From the NCBI RefSeq assembly GCF_900141785.1, contig NZ_FQYP01000010.1, positions 62,001-126,000 on the forward strand: a stretch of 64,000 nucleotides of DNA. Direction: 5' to 3'. This document shows, one piece after another, positions 62,809 through 64,000 of the stretch (position 1 is its first letter; each line of letters begins with the position of its first letter). This stretch comes from Aquimarina spongiae (lineage in GTDB: Bacteria > Bacteroidota > Bacteroidia > Flavobacteriales > Flavobacteriaceae). A program made the translations under genes and the position numbers. A model generated the notes under the pieces. It did no database searches. It was not told the origin of the DNA and worked only from the letters and a program-made list of their open reading frames with translations.

Positions 62809-64000
62809 TTACCAAACCCCAAAAGATTCAGGCTTTTTTAAAAATCTTGCTGTAAAACTTTGATCTATTCCCCATTTCATTTCTAAAGCTGAAACCGTAT
62901 TTGTATGTGAAATGGTTCCTTTTGACAGATCTATATCATAATCCTTGCTCCATATCTTATGGTATTTTGCTAATTGCTGCAATGCATCCAAAATAAATAC
63001 GACTTCCTTGTTGCTATGAGTAGGATGAATAGACATTCGGATCCAACCTGGTTTATCAGCATTATCTCCTTTATCAATCTGATCTGTGATTTCTTTGGAC
63101 CTCTGCGGCGTAACACCAAGCAGATAATGCCCATAGGTACCCGCACAAGAGCAGCCCCCTCTAGTTTGTATTCCAAATCGATCATTGAGTATTTTGACTC
63201 CCAGATTATGATGAAGATCTTCGATATAAAAAGAAATTACACCCAACCTTTGCTGATGCTCTCCTGCCAGAATATGTAAATTCGAGATATTTGATAGAGA
63301 CTCCCAAATCATTTGAAGAATTTCATGTTCTCTTTTTTGTATGTTACCTACTCCCATTTCTTCTTTCAATCGCATACACATGGCTACCTTGATAGTTTGC
63401 AAAAAAGCTGGTGTCCCTCCATCTTCTCTGGATTCGATAGCCTTCAAATATCGATGTTCTCCCCAAGGATTAGTCCAGGAAACTGTACCTCCACCTGAAA
63501 TGTCGGGTATCTTATTATGATACATTTTACTGTTGAACACTAAGATTCCTGTTGTTCCTGGCCCTCCCAAAAATTTATGTCCTGAAAAATAAATAGCATC
63601 AAGATATCGCCCTTTTCTATCATCTTCGTGCATATCCATCTCAATATAAGGTGCGGCACAGGCAAAATCCACAAAGCATAAGCCGTTGTATTGATGTATG
63701 AGTTCAGCTATTTCCTGATAGGGGGTAATAATTCCAGTCACATTGGAACAGGACGTAATCGCTACTATTTTCATTTTACGATGCTGATACTTCTGGATTT
63801 CAATTTCAAAATTACGAATAGATACCAACCCCTTTTTATCTGGAGGAACCACAACAACATCTGCAGTAGTTTCTAACCAAGAGGTTTGATTAGAGTGGTG
63901 CTCCATATGAGAAACAAATACTACTGGTTTATCCTCTTCTTCATATTTAACTTGATCTTGATACGATTCATGAACCCTAAGCCCCAGTATTCGCTGCAAC
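62809..64000 (-). CDS. Class V aminotransferase (cysteine desulfurase-like), 5' end beyond the window
   Basis: 397 codons are visible, and the frame is open to base 64000, so the N-terminus is missing. PLP fold type I: VFVSHMEHHSNQTSWLET at the edge, FVDFACAAPYIEMDMH (Asp for the pyridine nitrogen), and SGHKFLGGPGT with the PLP-binding Lys. A Cys-rich loop, TRGGCSCAGTYGHYLLG, gives candidate sulfur-carrying Cys residues; it differs from the RxGxHC loop of SufS. It may be a cysteine desulfurase, a selenocysteine lyase-like enzyme, or an aminotransferase of another type. The start and any operon partner lie to the right. Confidence 0.88.
   Translation of the reverse strand, partial: LQRILGLRVHESYQDQVKYEEEDKPVVFVSHMEHHSNQTSWLETTADVVVVPPDKKGLVSIRNFEIEIQKYQHRKMKIVAITSCSNVTGIITPYQEIAELIHQYNGLCFVDFACAAPYIEMDMHEDDRKGRYLDAIYFSGHKFLGGPGTTGILVFNSKMYHNKIPDISGGGTVSWTNPWGEHRYLKAIESREDGGTPAFLQTIKVAMCMRLKEEMGVGNIQKREHEILQMIWESLSNISNLHILAGEHQQRLGVISFYIEDLHHNLGVKILNDRFGIQTRGGCSCAGTYGHYLLGVTPQRSKEITDQIDKGDNADKPGWIRMSIHPTHSNKEVVFILDALQQLAKYHKIWSKDYDIDLSKGTISHTNTVSALEMKWGIDQSFTARFLKKPESFGVW

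Noticed and set aside
1-64000. tRNA, rRNA, CRISPR, insertion sequence, prophage or attachment site
   Set aside because: No cloverleaf-like sequence, repeat-spacer array, transposase, integrase or terminal inverted repeats were recognised by reading; a tRNA scan and repeat finder could not be run.

Overview
The window is 64 kb of AT-rich chromosome from a member of the Bacteroidota, most likely a marine Flavobacteriaceae species. The evidence is the gene content: TonB-dependent receptors with CarboxypepD_reg domains, an ECF sigma/FecR/receptor cassette, rpmB-rpmG-DUF4295-ftsY, bacillithiol synthesis (bshC), flavobacterial-type lipoproteins, and at least one promoter matching the Bacteroidota pattern TTTG-N19-TAnnTTTG. 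The genus cannot be fixed from this sequence alone. I see no tRNA, rRNA, CRISPR array, insertion sequence or phage gene.

Layout. 1-3.3 kb: 5' part of a TonB receptor, divergent from a LytS/LytTR two-component pair. 3.4-7.7 kb: small heat-shock protein, a secreted unknown, a TerB-like protein, DUF1456, a stand-alone methyltransferase resembling the AprA-type domains of polyketide synthases, and a Cupin_5 protein. 7.7-21.3 kb: mostly housekeeping genes (sucC, lysA, guaA) with an amidohydrolase, a five-LysM protein fused to a binding-protein-like domain, and a three-gene set of 7-TM protein, NarX-like kinase and NarL-like regulator. 21.5-31 kb: a lipoprotein with an aerolysin-like segment, bshC, and consecutive secreted M14 and M3 peptidases. 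31.6-36 kb: FN3 lipoprotein, AraC regulator with pirin and nitroreductase, and rimO. 36-48 kb: accessory segment with a serine hydrolase, an ECF sigma/FecR/STN-receptor cassette, a repeat lipoprotein, an amidase and two tandem secreted paralogues. 48-53 kb: ftsY-DUF4295-rpmG-rpmB and cinA, interrupted by three tandem small paralogues. 53.5-56.4 kb: TonB receptor plus thioredoxin-like protein. 56-64 kb: FAH-family hydrolase, DEDDh exonuclease, a DtxR/MntR-family regulator divergent from a TroABCD-like metal ABC operon, and a truncated class V aminotransferase.

How the genes work together. The clearest regulatory theme is metal homeostasis at the right end. A DtxR-family repressor faces a TroA-type transporter whose two permeases both carry winged-helix-like C-terminal tails. 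About 5 kb away, a TonB receptor gene has a perfect 19-bp palindrome resembling the DtxR/IdeR box, lying across its predicted -7 element. I infer one metal regulon covering outer-membrane and inner-membrane uptake; this is untested. Other points of interest are the aerolysin-like lipoprotein, the trio of SpoIIAA/STAS-like paralogues, and the stand-alone AprA-like methyltransferase. Several gene starts were moved to internal ATG codons for the reasons given in each entry; two genes (13644 and 39841, both minus strand) appear to need TTG starts.
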